Positions 24,569 to 33,648 of a stretch of DNA of 64,000 nt are shown piece after piece (position 1 is the stretch's first letter; the number at the start of each line of letters is the position of its first letter). The notes beneath the pieces are model-generated. The model searched no databases, was not told where the DNA came from, and saw only the letters and a list, made by a program, of their open reading frames with translations. This DNA is from Paenibacillus tritici. Its GTDB lineage: Bacteria > Bacillota > Bacilli > Paenibacillales > Paenibacillaceae. The stretch covers positions 248,001-312,000 of the forward strand of contig NZ_JABMKX010000011.1 in the NCBI RefSeq assembly GCF_013204885.1, read 5' to 3'. The position numbers and the translations under genes were made by a program.

Positions 24569-26812
24569 TTACGGCTGGTTATGGGCGCTGGCATAGTAAT
24601 AACCGGCTGCCTGAATTCTTCTGGGCTCGAACCCGGCCTGCCGGCCCGGGGGAATGGCTTCTGAAGTAAAAGCCGCACGCCCGTCTGCTCCCGTAACAGC
24701 CGCCGAGTAACGGCCTGCGGAATACGTGAACCGCCCTTCCACTGCGGCACCGGCAAGCACATTCCCGGTAGCGTAATCACGCACCTTCATGGAAGCTGTC
24801 GCCGCTGAACCGTTATACGATAACAGCAGATCTGTCACGATCATCGGCTTAAGCGCCGTGCTGCCGGTGACCGCAGACACAATACTGGAGAACGGACCGA
24901 TATTGCCCGCCAGATCGCGGGCCGCAATACGGTAGTAGTAGGTGGTCTCCGGCAGCAGTCCCTTGTCCTGGTAATTCAGGCCCCGGGCCAGTCCGGCAAT
25001 GTCCGCAGCGGTAGGCGTGAAGCCGGGCACCGTGCTGCGGTAGACGATATAGCGGTCTACCTCCGAATTGTCGCTGGCCATGCCGTAAGTCAGCCTTATA
25101 CTCTGATAGTCACTGGCAACAGCGGACGGTGTGCCCGCAGGTGCAGACGGTGCTTCATGGTCTTCCGGCGCCGTCCAGAATACCCCTCCCGGTCCCCAAT
25201 ACGAAGGTAGTGCCCGGTAGGAATCATAATGATGTACAGCTATACCGCCGAAAGCGCTGCTCTGCCCGGAAGCGGCATACACCTTGTCCAGCTCAGCTTC
25301 CATGTGGCTGCGGCCCTCCTCCTGAAAGGTGATGGTCTCCGGGTCGCCGCTGTTCGCAATATCCAGAGTCTCCACTCCGATGACTACGGAATTCGGCTTG
25401 CCGATCGCCTCGGCGTAGGCCAGCTCTCCGGCTGCACCGGCAATGATGCCGGCGGTTCCGTCCGCAGAATCCCGGTAATCCATGATCGAGATGTAGTCGG
25501 AGATATCCTGGATATGCTCGGACAACCATTTCGTTGTACCGTTCCACTGGATATTCGCCCCCTGCTCTGACGAATCGTACCATTTGGGCACAGCCGGGCC
25601 GAAGGGCAGCCGGATGCCCGCTGTATCGCGGCGGTCAATCATCTTCTGCAGGCCATCCAGGTACTCCTTCTGCAGGAACTTGGTTGGGTTTTTGAAATCC
25701 GGGGAAATATACGGCTCGATGTCCACATTGATTCCGTCGAACTGCTCCTTCCCCGCTACGGAGAGATTATAGTTGATAATCTGCTCGATCTCCCGCACCG
25801 CATGATCGTGGTAGCGCTCATAGGCTCCCATATAAGCCGGGGAGGTTCCGCCCGCCACCAGGGCATGGACACTTAAGTTCCGCTCATGCGCCCAGCGCAT
25901 GAAGGAGCGCAGCTCATCTTCCTGCTCCTCCAGCGCCCGGTACCCGGCATAACTGCCTACAGCCAGATACAGCGTCGTGACCGGCTCTGATCCGAAGGTT
26001 GCGGTGTCCGTAACGAAGGCTTCCAGCACCTCCCGCGAGCCCGGATTCAGCAGCAGCTTGTAGCTCTCCGGCTCCCAGATCCACATCGCCCGGTCCTGCT
26101 CCGGCAACGGAAGTGCCGGCTCATGGGTGCCCGCACCGACCTGAGCGTAGACGGTCGGACTATAGCCGTAACGTCCGGGCGCATTGGTTGCCCGTGCTTC
26201 AAGGCTGACGGTCCGGTCGCCGGTTCCGGCCGTGTTCCAGGCATATACATAGTCCGTGCCGTTATAGGCTGCCTGCTGCCAGGGTCCCCGGTTCACCCGG
26301 ACCTGTACGGCCGAGACCGGCGTAGCCGATCCTGCCTGGACGGTGACCGCCACTTGTCCGGTCAGCGCAATCCCTTCGTCCGGCCCCGTAATCGTCACCG
26401 CAGGCGCAACGCCTGCAGGATTGTTCACCTCCAGGCTGACGCCTGGACTCCACACCCCATAACGGGTGGCGGTGTCCAGCCCCCGCGCCACCAGTTCCAC
26501 ACTGCCGTTGTAACGGGCAGTGTCCAGCGTGTATGACCAGCTTCCGCTGTCATCCCCATCCGGATCATCCAGCAGCGCTTCGAACTGGGCCGTCCCGTTC
26601 ACATACAACCGGACATCGTACAGCCCGGTATAGGTTCCGCTGACTTCCACCAGCCCGCCGGAGGATACATATCCTCCGGGCGGTTCGTCCAGCGTAATGG
26701 TGCCTGCGGCCCGGGCAGTGCCCGGAACCGCCGTTCCCAAGATTACAACCAGCAACATCACAGACAGCATCCATCCAAGCCGTTGTCCAGTGCCTTGCAG
26801 CCTTTGCCTCAT
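24569..26812 (-). CDS. secreted multidomain protein with GH18-like barrel and fibronectin type III module
   Basis: 747 residues. Signal peptide: MRQRLQ...GWMLSVMLLVVILG, cleavage near ARA-AGTIT. Residues 35-240 are two Ig-like beta domains (VSGTYTGLYDVRLYVNGTAQ; VQVRVNRGPWQQAAYNGT). A barrel at about 245-545 contains FDGINVDIEPY, resembling the GH18 DGxxxDxE catalytic strand, plus YISIMDYRDSADG. Residues 555-655 are a fibronectin III module (APAGTPSAVASDYQSIRLTYG...YYYRIAARDLAGNIGP), and the last 90 residues a small beta domain. Its place between the binding protein and nagB suggests an extracellular chitin or GlcNAc-glycan hydrolase. Enzyme activity is inferred, not shown. Confidence 0.75.
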   Translation of the reverse strand: MRQRLQGTGQRLGWMLSVMLLVVILGTAVPGTARAAGTITLDEPPGGYVSSGGLVEVSGTYTGLYDVRLYVNGTAQFEALLDDPDGDDSGSWSYTLDTARYNGSVELVARGLDTATRYGVWSPGVSLEVNNPAGVAPAVTITGPDEGIALTGQVAVTVQAGSATPVSAVQVRVNRGPWQQAAYNGTDYVYAWNTAGTGDRTVSLEARATNAPGRYGYSPTVYAQVGAGTHEPALPLPEQDRAMWIWEPESYKLLLNPGSREVLEAFVTDTATFGSEPVTTLYLAVGSYAGYRALEEQEDELRSFMRWAHERNLSVHALVAGGTSPAYMGAYERYHDHAVREIEQIINYNLSVAGKEQFDGINVDIEPYISPDFKNPTKFLQKEYLDGLQKMIDRRDTAGIRLPFGPAVPKWYDSSEQGANIQWNGTTKWLSEHIQDISDYISIMDYRDSADGTAGIIAGAAGELAYAEAIGKPNSVVIGVETLDIANSGDPETITFQEEGRSHMEAELDKVYAASGQSSAFGGIAVHHYDSYRALPSYWGPGGVFWTAPEDHEAPSAPAGTPSAVASDYQSIRLTYGMASDNSEVDRYIVYRSTVPGFTPTAADIAGLARGLNYQDKGLLPETTYYYRIAARDLAGNIGPFSSIVSAVTGSTALKPMIVTDLLLSYNGSAATASMKVRDYATGNVLAGAAVEGRFTYSAGRYSAAVTGADGRAAFTSEAIPPGRQAGFEPRRIQAAGYYYASAHNQP

Positions 26813-26882
26813 CAGTGGCGCCTCCTTTGGGTGGTCACGAGAGTATGAGATAACCGTTCATAGGGATCAGTGGTCCTATCCG

Positions 26883-28448
26883 TTATTTACTGCCTAATTG
26901 AATATTCTGCACGCGGTCATACGCTTCCTTATACGTCTCCAGCAGCTTGTCTACGCCCAGATTGTTCATTTCCTCCACATATTTATCCCAGTCCGCCAGC
27001 TTGCGGGAGCCGGTGACGAACTTCGCGAAGCTCTCATCGCGGTGCTTCTTGATCGCCTGCCCGGTGATCGAGATGACTTCATTCTCCTTCTCCGTGAAGG
27101 CCGGACGCGGCTGCATATTGGCCGGATCATAGTTGACGGCTTCTTCATAGGCGTGCTTCAGGTCCTCCGAGAACAGGGACAGATGGGCGTCGAAGTCAAT
27201 CCAGGTATAGGTTCCGCTGGTCTGCAGCCCCGTCTGCTTCCGCATCTCAATGACATCGGTGAATTCCGGCTTGAACTTGATCGCGTCGCCTTCCTTCACA
27301 TACGTCTCGCCTTCCACTCCCCAGCTGCTGAGCGTCCGTCCGTCTTCCGAATAGAAAAAGTCCATGTAACTCATGATGTCTTCGATATTCTTGGAGGTGG
27401 AAGCGACCGTCAGCCCGCCCTCCATATAATGGAAGTAAGGATTCAGCTGTTTACCGCCGGGAAGCCCGGCAGGAGGAGCCATGAACTGCATATTGAATTC
27501 AGGATTCTCCTTGCGCATCGCATTATTGAAGAAGTCCACCCGGCTGATGTAATCAACTGTCACGAACGACTTGCCGGTGGAGACCATATCCTGCCACTGC
27601 TTGGTTTGTAAGGAGAGGAAGTCCGGCGGAATCAGCCCTTCATCATAGAACTGCTTCCATCTGCCGACCATCTCCTTGTAGCTCTCCTCTGTCGGACCAT
27701 AACGCCATTCCTTTTTGTCAAAATCATAGTAAGCCCCCTCCCCTGTCTCATAGTTAACGGTCATGCTCATATTCATCTCATCGGGGATCTGGCCGTAACG
27801 GACCGATAGCGGATAACTGTCCGGGTATTTCGTCTTGAGCGTCTTGAGAGCTGTATGCAGCTCTTCATAGGTGGCCGGAGCCTTGATGCCTTCCTTCTCA
27901 AAAACATCCTGGCGGTACATCCAGATCATGCGGTTCGTCTCCCCGAAGCCCTGGTTCGGGAACATATACATTTTGCCGTCGGCTGAGAGCGCCGCCTTCG
28001 CCTCATCCGGATATTGCTTCATCCATGCGGTCAAATTCGGCAGCTTGTCCATGTATTCCATCAGATCGACGAGTGCACCCTGCTGCCCGAACTTGTTCGA
28101 TTCCTTGCGGTTGGGCATATACATCAGGTCCGGCAGGACATTGGAGGCCACCGCCAGGTTCAGCGCTTCGGCCAGCTTCCCGGAAGGCGTCTGCACCTCC
28201 AGTGTTACGCCGGTCTTGTCCTTGATCCAGCCCCAGACCGGCCAATCCTTGGAATAGGGGAAAGTGGCGTTGTTGTCCAGCAGTGCGGTGAAGGTGTGCT
28301 CCTGCTTCGCCCCGGCAGTGGCAGCGGCATCTCCGCCGGATGTACCAGTAGCAGCAGGCGGGGTGCTATTGTTGTTGCCTCCGCTACAGCCCGTCACCAG
28401 CATGGCGGCAGTTACGAGAGGCAGCATTACAGACTTCCATTTGTTCAT
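26883..28448 (-). CDS. extracellular solute-binding lipoprotein of a CUT1 sugar ABC transporter
   Basis: 521 residues. Lipoprotein signal MLVTGCSGG (Cys at about residue 21) followed by a Ser/Gly/Ala linker. The mature part follows the family-1 binding-protein pattern (LLDNNATFPYSKDWPVWGWI, LPDLMYMPNRKESNKFGQQGALVDL, MYMFPNQGFGETNRMIWMYRQDVFEKEGIKAP), close to the LplA/LipO subgroup. It captures oligosaccharide at the outer membrane face of the cytoplasmic membrane for the two permeases encoded immediately upstream. The cluster's enzymes imply a GlcNAc-containing oligosaccharide. Confidence 0.9.
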   Translation of the reverse strand: MNKWKSVMLPLVTAAMLVTGCSGGNNNSTPPAATGTSGGDAAATAGAKQEHTFTALLDNNATFPYSKDWPVWGWIKDKTGVTLEVQTPSGKLAEALNLAVASNVLPDLMYMPNRKESNKFGQQGALVDLMEYMDKLPNLTAWMKQYPDEAKAALSADGKMYMFPNQGFGETNRMIWMYRQDVFEKEGIKAPATYEELHTALKTLKTKYPDSYPLSVRYGQIPDEMNMSMTVNYETGEGAYYDFDKKEWRYGPTEESYKEMVGRWKQFYDEGLIPPDFLSLQTKQWQDMVSTGKSFVTVDYISRVDFFNNAMRKENPEFNMQFMAPPAGLPGGKQLNPYFHYMEGGLTVASTSKNIEDIMSYMDFFYSEDGRTLSSWGVEGETYVKEGDAIKFKPEFTDVIEMRKQTGLQTSGTYTWIDFDAHLSLFSEDLKHAYEEAVNYDPANMQPRPAFTEKENEVISITGQAIKKHRDESFAKFVTGSRKLADWDKYVEEMNNLGVDKLLETYKEAYDRVQNIQLGSK

Positions 28449-28488
28449 TCATCATCTCTCCCTTAATTGTAATTATGGCGCAGGGTGA

Positions 28489-29364
28489 TCAGCCTTTCAC
28501 CGCACCAATCATGGCGCCTTTGACAAAATACTTCTGAACAAACGGATATACCGTGAGTATCGGCAGCGTAGAGACCATAATCGTCGCATATTTGAGCGAT
28601 TCTTCTACGACCTGATTATCTCCCCCGATCCCGGTCACATCCCCCGAGCTGGCACTTCCCGCCAGCACCAGATTGCGGAGCAGCACCTGGAGCGGGAACA
28701 GATCCGGGGTGCGCAGATACAGCAGCGGGTAGATGAAGTTGTTCCACATGCCCACGGCGTAAAACAAAGCAATCGTGGCGAAGGAAGCCTTCGACAGCGG
28801 AACAATGATCCGCATGAAGATCCCGATATCATTCAATCCGTCGATGCGGCCGGATTCCTCCAGCTCCTTGGGAATGCCGGAGAAGAAGGTCCGCATCAGA
28901 ATCAGATTCCAGGTACTGACCGCGCCCGGCAGCACCATGCCCCATACGGTGTCCACCATATCCAGGGAGCGGACAACTAGGAAGGTCGGGATCATTCCTC
29001 CGCTGAAGAACATCGTGATGACGATCAGCAGGGTGAAGGTACCCCGCAGCGCCATATCCCGGCGGGAGAGCGCATAGGCTCCTGTGGAAGTAACTACCAG
29101 CGAGATCAGGGTGCCGAGCACGGTGTAGATCAGCGTGTTTTTATAGGCCGTCCAGATCTTCGGGTCTCCAAGCACCAGCTCGTACATATTCACATTGAAG
29201 CCCTTGGGCCAGAACGAGATGTTGTTCTTGATGACATTGACATCACTACTCAGGGATACCGCAAGCATGTGCAGAAACGGATAGAGCGTAATCACTACAA
29301 CCCCCAGCAGGAAGACCGTGCTGACCACGTTAAACCAGGAAAACTTCGGTGATCTCATCACCAC
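28489..29364 (-). CDS. carbohydrate ABC transporter permease (MalG/LplC-like)
   Basis: 291 residues with six membrane segments (FNVVSTVFLLGVVVITLYPFLHML at residues 10-33). The permease-ATPase coupling loop is KELEESGRIDGLNDIGIFMRIIVPLSKAS, the EAA motif with the conserved Gly. The C-terminal VQKYFVKGAMIGAVKG is the typical end of this subgroup. It pairs with the larger permease encoded 10 nt upstream. No ATPase gene is in the cluster, so a shared MsmX-type ATPase elsewhere must energise it. Confidence 0.92.
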   Translation of the reverse strand: MVMRSPKFSWFNVVSTVFLLGVVVITLYPFLHMLAVSLSSDVNVIKNNISFWPKGFNVNMYELVLGDPKIWTAYKNTLIYTVLGTLISLVVTSTGAYALSRRDMALRGTFTLLIVITMFFSGGMIPTFLVVRSLDMVDTVWGMVLPGAVSTWNLILMRTFFSGIPKELEESGRIDGLNDIGIFMRIIVPLSKASFATIALFYAVGMWNNFIYPLLYLRTPDLFPLQVLLRNLVLAGSASSGDVTGIGGDNQVVEESLKYATIMVSTLPILTVYPFVQKYFVKGAMIGAVKG

Positions 29365-29373
29365 ACCTCTTTT

Positions 29374-30357
29374 CTACCATAGACTTGTCTCGCTGACACG
29401 GCGGCTGATGTAATTGGCACTATAGATGAAGATCAGGCTGATAATGCCCATGAACAGGTCAATGGAGGCACCATAGCTGAAATTCCCCTGCTCCATCCCG
29501 ACCCGGTAGACATAGGTACTGATGATATCTGCCGTATCGTAGATCGCCGGATTCTGCATGAGGAAGACCTTCTCGAAGCCGATCTCCAGTACCTTGCCGA
29601 TATTCAGAATCAGGGTGATGACAATCGCCGGTGAGATGCCGGGCAGCGTGACATGCCATATTTTGCGCATCCGGCTGGCCCCGTCCATATCTGCCGCCTC
29701 ATAGAGCTGCGGATCAATCGCCGTCAGAGCGGCCAGATAGATGATGGTCTCCCAGCCGATATGCTGCCAGATCTCCGACAGGACATAGATCCCCCGGAAT
29801 AACCCGGGCTCATTCATGAAGTTAATCGGTCCAATCCCAAACGTGCCCAGCAGATTGTTAATCAGGCCTCCGGTGGGCGACAGGAACATAATGACCATGC
29901 TCGCCACAATGACATTGGAGATGAAATGCGGCAGATAGCTGACGGTCTGTACGAACTTTTTGAATGTTGCCTTGCGCACCTCGTTCAGCAGAATAGCCAG
30001 GATGATGGGAGCCGGGAACCCGAATACAAGCTTGTACAGGCCCAGCAGTAAGGTGTTCTTCATCAGCGGCCAAAAGTCGGGATTCTCCACAAACATCCGG
30101 TAGTATTTGAGCCCCACCCAGTCGCTGGCCCAGATCCCTTTGAACAGATTATAATCCTTAAATGTAATGACGAGGCCAAACATCGGCGCATACCGGAAAA
30201 TCAGATAATACAGCAGGCACGGCAGGAACAGCAGCCATAGTGCTTTGTTATGGTGCCAGGTCCGCAGCAGCCGCCCCTGCCGCCGGTAGGGATTCTTCAG
30301 TTCCTTTCGCAAGTTGTCTTGTACTGCACTCGGTTGAGCCATAGGCATTCCCCTCAC
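29374..30357 (-). CDS. carbohydrate ABC transporter permease (MalF/LplB-like)
   Basis: 327 residues. After a polar N terminus with LRKELKNPYRRQGRLLRTW, six membrane helices start at ALWLLFLPCLLYYLIF. The EAA loop reads PQLYEAADMDGASRMRKIWHVTLPGISPA. C-terminal NYISRRVSETSLW is the LplB-type ending. First gene of the transporter-nag transcript; the promoter with a cre-like site lies 65-100 nt upstream. Confidence 0.92.
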   Translation of the reverse strand: MRGMPMAQPSAVQDNLRKELKNPYRRQGRLLRTWHHNKALWLLFLPCLLYYLIFRYAPMFGLVITFKDYNLFKGIWASDWVGLKYYRMFVENPDFWPLMKNTLLLGLYKLVFGFPAPIILAILLNEVRKATFKKFVQTVSYLPHFISNVIVASMVIMFLSPTGGLINNLLGTFGIGPINFMNEPGLFRGIYVLSEIWQHIGWETIIYLAALTAIDPQLYEAADMDGASRMRKIWHVTLPGISPAIVITLILNIGKVLEIGFEKVFLMQNPAIYDTADIISTYVYRVGMEQGNFSYGASIDLFMGIISLIFIYSANYISRRVSETSLW

Positions 30358-30425
30358 GTTCTTAATGATGGCAGCTCACTTGGATGTCAGCTTACTTCCC
30401 CGGTGATTCCCGGGTTTGTCTCCGA

Positions 30426-30458
30426 AGTATAGCCGCAATGGTTTGGTAAGCGCTATCA
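30426..30458 (-). promoter_or_regulatory. promoter region of the transporter-nag operon with a cre-like site
   Basis: On the minus strand a TATACT -10 hexamer corresponds to AGTATA at 30426-30431; the -35 position falls at 30449-30454. GGTAAGCGCTATCA at 30445-30458 differs from the CcpA consensus TGNAANCGNNNNCA only at its first base and covers that -35. Glucose repression by CcpA is therefore likely. The remainder of 30358-30606 holds both divergent promoters and no gene. Confidence 0.5.
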
Positions 30459-30606
30459 GCATGTTATATAACTTTTCGCCTTATCTGCATATTTCCCGAT
30501 ACCTGCGTATAAATCGTTAAAAGTGCATATTGTGCGTGTCAGCTTTATGCCGCTATGATAGGATAAAACTATGTATAAAGCGGCTGCACCAGAAGGGGGA
30601 CTACCT

Positions 30607-32898
30607 ATGAAGAGACTGCTGACCAGCCAATTTGCCCTTAGCGGCTTGTTCGTCAAGCTCATGCTCAGCTTCCTGAGCATCATCCTGCTGCTGGCTTCCT
30701 TCAATCTGTTCTCACATCTATATCTTAGCGGCAAGGTGTATCAGGAGGTCGTCCGGCAGAATGAGCAGGCGCTCAAGCAGACGGTGGAGGGGTATGAGAA
30801 TCACTTCCGGCTGACCCAGAATATGATTCTGGCGCTCACCCAGTCGGATACGTGGACCGCCAATCTGGGCATTCTCAGCCATCTGAACGAGAACCGGCGT
30901 TACGATGTGGTGAACGAGGTGAAGTCGGATCTGATGACGCTGTACGGCAATCCTTTTTTGCATATTGAGAATTTCATTCTGTATTTCAAGACGGAGGATT
31001 ATGTGCTCGAAAAAGAAGGGCTTAGCAGCACCAGCGACATGTTCGGCAAATATTATTCCAGTCAGGAATATACGGCGGACTTCTGGCGCGGCCAGACCAT
31101 GGACAACCAGTATCTGAAGGTCATGCCTGCCGCCTCCTTCACAGAGACAACGATGAGCTCCACGCGCCCGCTCGGACGGCTGATGCCGGTGCTGATCAAA
31201 GCGATTCCTTACGAAGAGGTATACGGCCTGGTGATGCTGAATCCGCAGCGGCTGGAGAAGGCTTACGGGGATGCCGGCAAGAATCCCTTCTATATAATGG
31301 ATGCGCAGAACCGTCTGCTCTTCTCCACAGCGGAGACAGAATTGCCGGCTCTGAAGTATGCGGGCAATACAAGTGCCCATGAGCGGATCGGGGATCAGTA
31401 TTATTTCTATGAAAAAGGGGCGCAGACCGGCTTCACCTATGTCAGGGTGACCGAAGTTGCCGCCATCGCAACCGGGCTGCGCGGCATGAGGCTGCTGCTG
31501 GCCGCCCTGCTCACTGCGGCGGTGCTGGTCAGCCTGCTATTCTCCTTCTTGTTCAGCTTCCGGCTGAACCAGCCGCTTCAGCGCCTGGTCGCCGCGCTTG
31601 ACCGCACAGCAGGCAGCGGCCCCGGCAAGCGGAGCAGCGTGAAGGAATTCGCCATTATCGGCGACCGGCTGAGCTCCATCCTGGAGAACAATCAATTCAT
31701 CCAGAACGATCTGGATCACAAGAATTCGCTGGTCCGCCAGTATGCGTATACCTATAAAGTTAAGAACATTCCGCTGAACGCTAAGCTCGGTGATCTGGAG
31801 GAGGCGCTGCATTCGGAACAGCCTTACGCGTCCATCCTGTTCAAGCTTAGCTTCACCAGCTTGCCGGAGGAGCCCGAGAAGCATACGCTGGCCTTGTGGC
31901 AGCTGATTCAGCGTCTGTTCACCGGAGGTGAAGGCGAGAATGTCGTCCTTCAGCCGGAGCAGGACCTGTTGCTCTTGCTGCTCTTCAATCCGGGTCCGCA
32001 GAGCGGAATTCTTCAGGTGCTGGGCACCTTGCAGGAGCTGCTGGCCGAGGAGCCTTCCCTCTACCTCACCATTGCAGTCAGTCCGGTATACTCCGGGGAA
32101 ACCCCGTTTACCGATGCTTACCATAACCTGACGGTACTGCTGAAGGAACGCAGATTAAATCGGGAGACCCAGATTATTGTGGAGCCGCGGGCCTCGTCAG
32201 CCAAAGCGTTCCACATGAAGGTAACGTACGGGGATGAGCTGCATAACCTGCTGCAATCCGGCAGCGAAGACGCAGTCTTCGGCTGGGTGGAGCGTCAGCT
32301 GGAGCAGCTTCGGAATAAGGATGCCACCGCTGAGGATTTCCGGACATTTGCCCGCGGGGTTGTAGAGCAGACAGGCAAAACGGTCATGAAGCAGAATCTG
32401 CCGGAGCTTGAAGCGGGGCTTCTCTCTGCGCTGTCCGGTGAGCCGTTCGCCGCCTTCTATTCCACCGTTCAATACCGCGAATGGCTGAGCGGGCTGCTCA
32501 CTCCTGTGCTTGCGGCCATCCGAAATGGCTCGGAGATTCGTGATCCGGTCATCAGCTTCGTACTAGAGTATCTGGACAAGCATTACGGGGAGGATATTAA
32601 TCTGAGCATTGTAGCCGACAAGCTGAATCTAACCTCGGGGTATTTGTCGAGCATCTTCAAAGAGAAAACCGGGATCAACTTCAGCGAATATCTGAACACG
32701 CTGCGGATCGAGCGGGCCAAGGAGCTGCTGCTGAATATCGACCTGCGGATTCAGGATATTGCGCTTCAGGTCGGCTACCAGAATGTGAATTCGTTCATCC
32801 GCACGTTCAAGCGCAGCTCCGGCTTAACGCCGGGTGAATACCGCAAGCGGTACGATCAAAAGCATTCAACAAATACGGGCACGTACGACCACGAATAG
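30607..32898 (+). CDS. membrane-bound AraC-family regulator with extracellular sensor domain
   Basis: About 763 residues from the ATG at 30607 (AGAAGGGGGA 6 nt upstream; an ATG at 30571 is possible). One membrane helix at about 10-35, an extracellular Cache-like sensor of roughly 250 residues (YQEVVRQNEQALKQTVEGYENHF), a second helix around MRLLLAALLTAAVLVSLLFSFLFS, a helical linker and a C-terminal AraC DNA-binding domain with both helix-turn-helix units (LSIVADKLNLTSGYLSSIFKEKTG and IQDIALQVGYQNVNSFIRTFKRSSGLTPGEYR). It is divergent from the nag transporter operon, so it probably senses the oligosaccharide outside and activates that operon without a phosphorelay. Confidence 0.9.
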   Translation: MKRLLTSQFALSGLFVKLMLSFLSIILLLASFNLFSHLYLSGKVYQEVVRQNEQALKQTVEGYENHFRLTQNMILALTQSDTWTANLGILSHLNENRRYDVVNEVKSDLMTLYGNPFLHIENFILYFKTEDYVLEKEGLSSTSDMFGKYYSSQEYTADFWRGQTMDNQYLKVMPAASFTETTMSSTRPLGRLMPVLIKAIPYEEVYGLVMLNPQRLEKAYGDAGKNPFYIMDAQNRLLFSTAETELPALKYAGNTSAHERIGDQYYFYEKGAQTGFTYVRVTEVAAIATGLRGMRLLLAALLTAAVLVSLLFSFLFSFRLNQPLQRLVAALDRTAGSGPGKRSSVKEFAIIGDRLSSILENNQFIQNDLDHKNSLVRQYAYTYKVKNIPLNAKLGDLEEALHSEQPYASILFKLSFTSLPEEPEKHTLALWQLIQRLFTGGEGENVVLQPEQDLLLLLLFNPGPQSGILQVLGTLQELLAEEPSLYLTIAVSPVYSGETPFTDAYHNLTVLLKERRLNRETQIIVEPRASSAKAFHMKVTYGDELHNLLQSGSEDAVFGWVERQLEQLRNKDATAEDFRTFARGVVEQTGKTVMKQNLPELEAGLLSALSGEPFAAFYSTVQYREWLSGLLTPVLAAIRNGSEIRDPVISFVLEYLDKHYGEDINLSIVADKLNLTSGYLSSIFKEKTGINFSEYLNTLRIERAKELLLNIDLRIQDIALQVGYQNVNSFIRTFKRSSGLTPGEYRKRYDQKHSTNTGTYDHE

Positions 32899-32939
32899 AA
32901 GTACGGCAGCAACCATTCGCTAAATAAAGGCACATATGC

Positions 32940-32970
32940 GAAAAAAGAGGACGGCAAACGCCTGTCCTCT
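32940..32970 (-). terminator. terminator of the copper operon
   Basis: On the minus strand AGAGGACAGGC and GCCGTCCTCT pair around GTTT with one bulged base, followed by TTTTTT. It lies 30 nt after the stop of the sirohaem-reductase-like gene; the plus-strand side lacks a T run. Confidence 0.8.
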
Positions 32971-32998
32971 ATGTTCCTGTTAGCCCTGGTTGAAACCA

Positions 32999-33616
32999 TT
33001 AGGATACGGTTTCCCGGAGTGCTTCCACCGTTATGCGTTCAATGAATTTGCTGTATTTCTCTTTCTTTTTCCCATGCTCCTGAAAGATTGAAATCAATCC
33101 GGTAACGATTGGAATTAGCCGTTCTTCTTTGACCCCGGATATAAAGAGCCGGGCAAGTTTCGCTTTCAAGCCTTTAGCTTCTCCTCCGATATAGATATCA
33201 AATGTATCTCTCATCTTCACAACAGCAATATCTTTTAGCAAAGGTTCACTGGTCCCTAACGCGCATCCGGCGTATCCGATCTTTAAGGGACTTGGGACCT
33301 CATGACCGGCAATCATCTCATCCAGCGCCTTGGCTACATCCAATCCGGCATCCTCGGCACCTTTGCAGAAATTGCAGGCGATCAAGCTTTTGGTGAAATA
33401 ACCGGAAGGATGGATCTGCAAACCGGATTTTTGGAGTTCATCCTGTACCTCTTCCAGCCGGTCCTCCTCCATCGCAACATACAACTGCTTAAATGTGGTC
33501 AATTCAATTTTAGCATTGTCACCAACAATGCGGCCCAGAATTGCCAACTGTTCCGGTTTAAATACCGTACCGCCAACTTCAAAGCCGGGGGTGACGGCAA
33601 ACTTCTTTACGGCCAC
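32999..33616 (-). CDS. nitrite/sulfite reductase ferredoxin-like domain protein
   Basis: 205 residues, a single half of the sirohaem reductase fold: N-terminal ferredoxin-like part (FEVGGTVFKPEQLAILGRIV, IELTTFKQLYVAM) and a C-terminal cofactor half (SLIACNFCKGAEDAGLDVAKALDEM, KIGYAGCALGTSEPLLKDI). Full-size reductases bind a 4Fe-4S cluster and sirohaem through C-x5-C and C-x3-C; here only Cys81, Cys84 and Cys118 are present in different spacing, so normal cofactor binding is doubtful. It is the last gene of the copper operon, 32 nt after the His-rich gene. Function in metal or sulfur stress is inferred from context only. Confidence 0.75.
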   Translation of the reverse strand: MAVKKFAVTPGFEVGGTVFKPEQLAILGRIVGDNAKIELTTFKQLYVAMEEDRLEEVQDELQKSGLQIHPSGYFTKSLIACNFCKGAEDAGLDVAKALDEMIAGHEVPSPLKIGYAGCALGTSEPLLKDIAVVKMRDTFDIYIGGEAKGLKAKLARLFISGVKEERLIPIVTGLISIFQEHGKKKEKYSKFIERITVEALRETVS

Positions 33617-33648
33617 TCTTAGCTCACTCTCCCTATGATTAGGCTGTA

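Noticed and set aside
30718..31380. Minus-strand ORF of 220 codons
   Set aside because: Antisense to the AraC-family regulator; His/Arg/Leu-rich translation without a family match.
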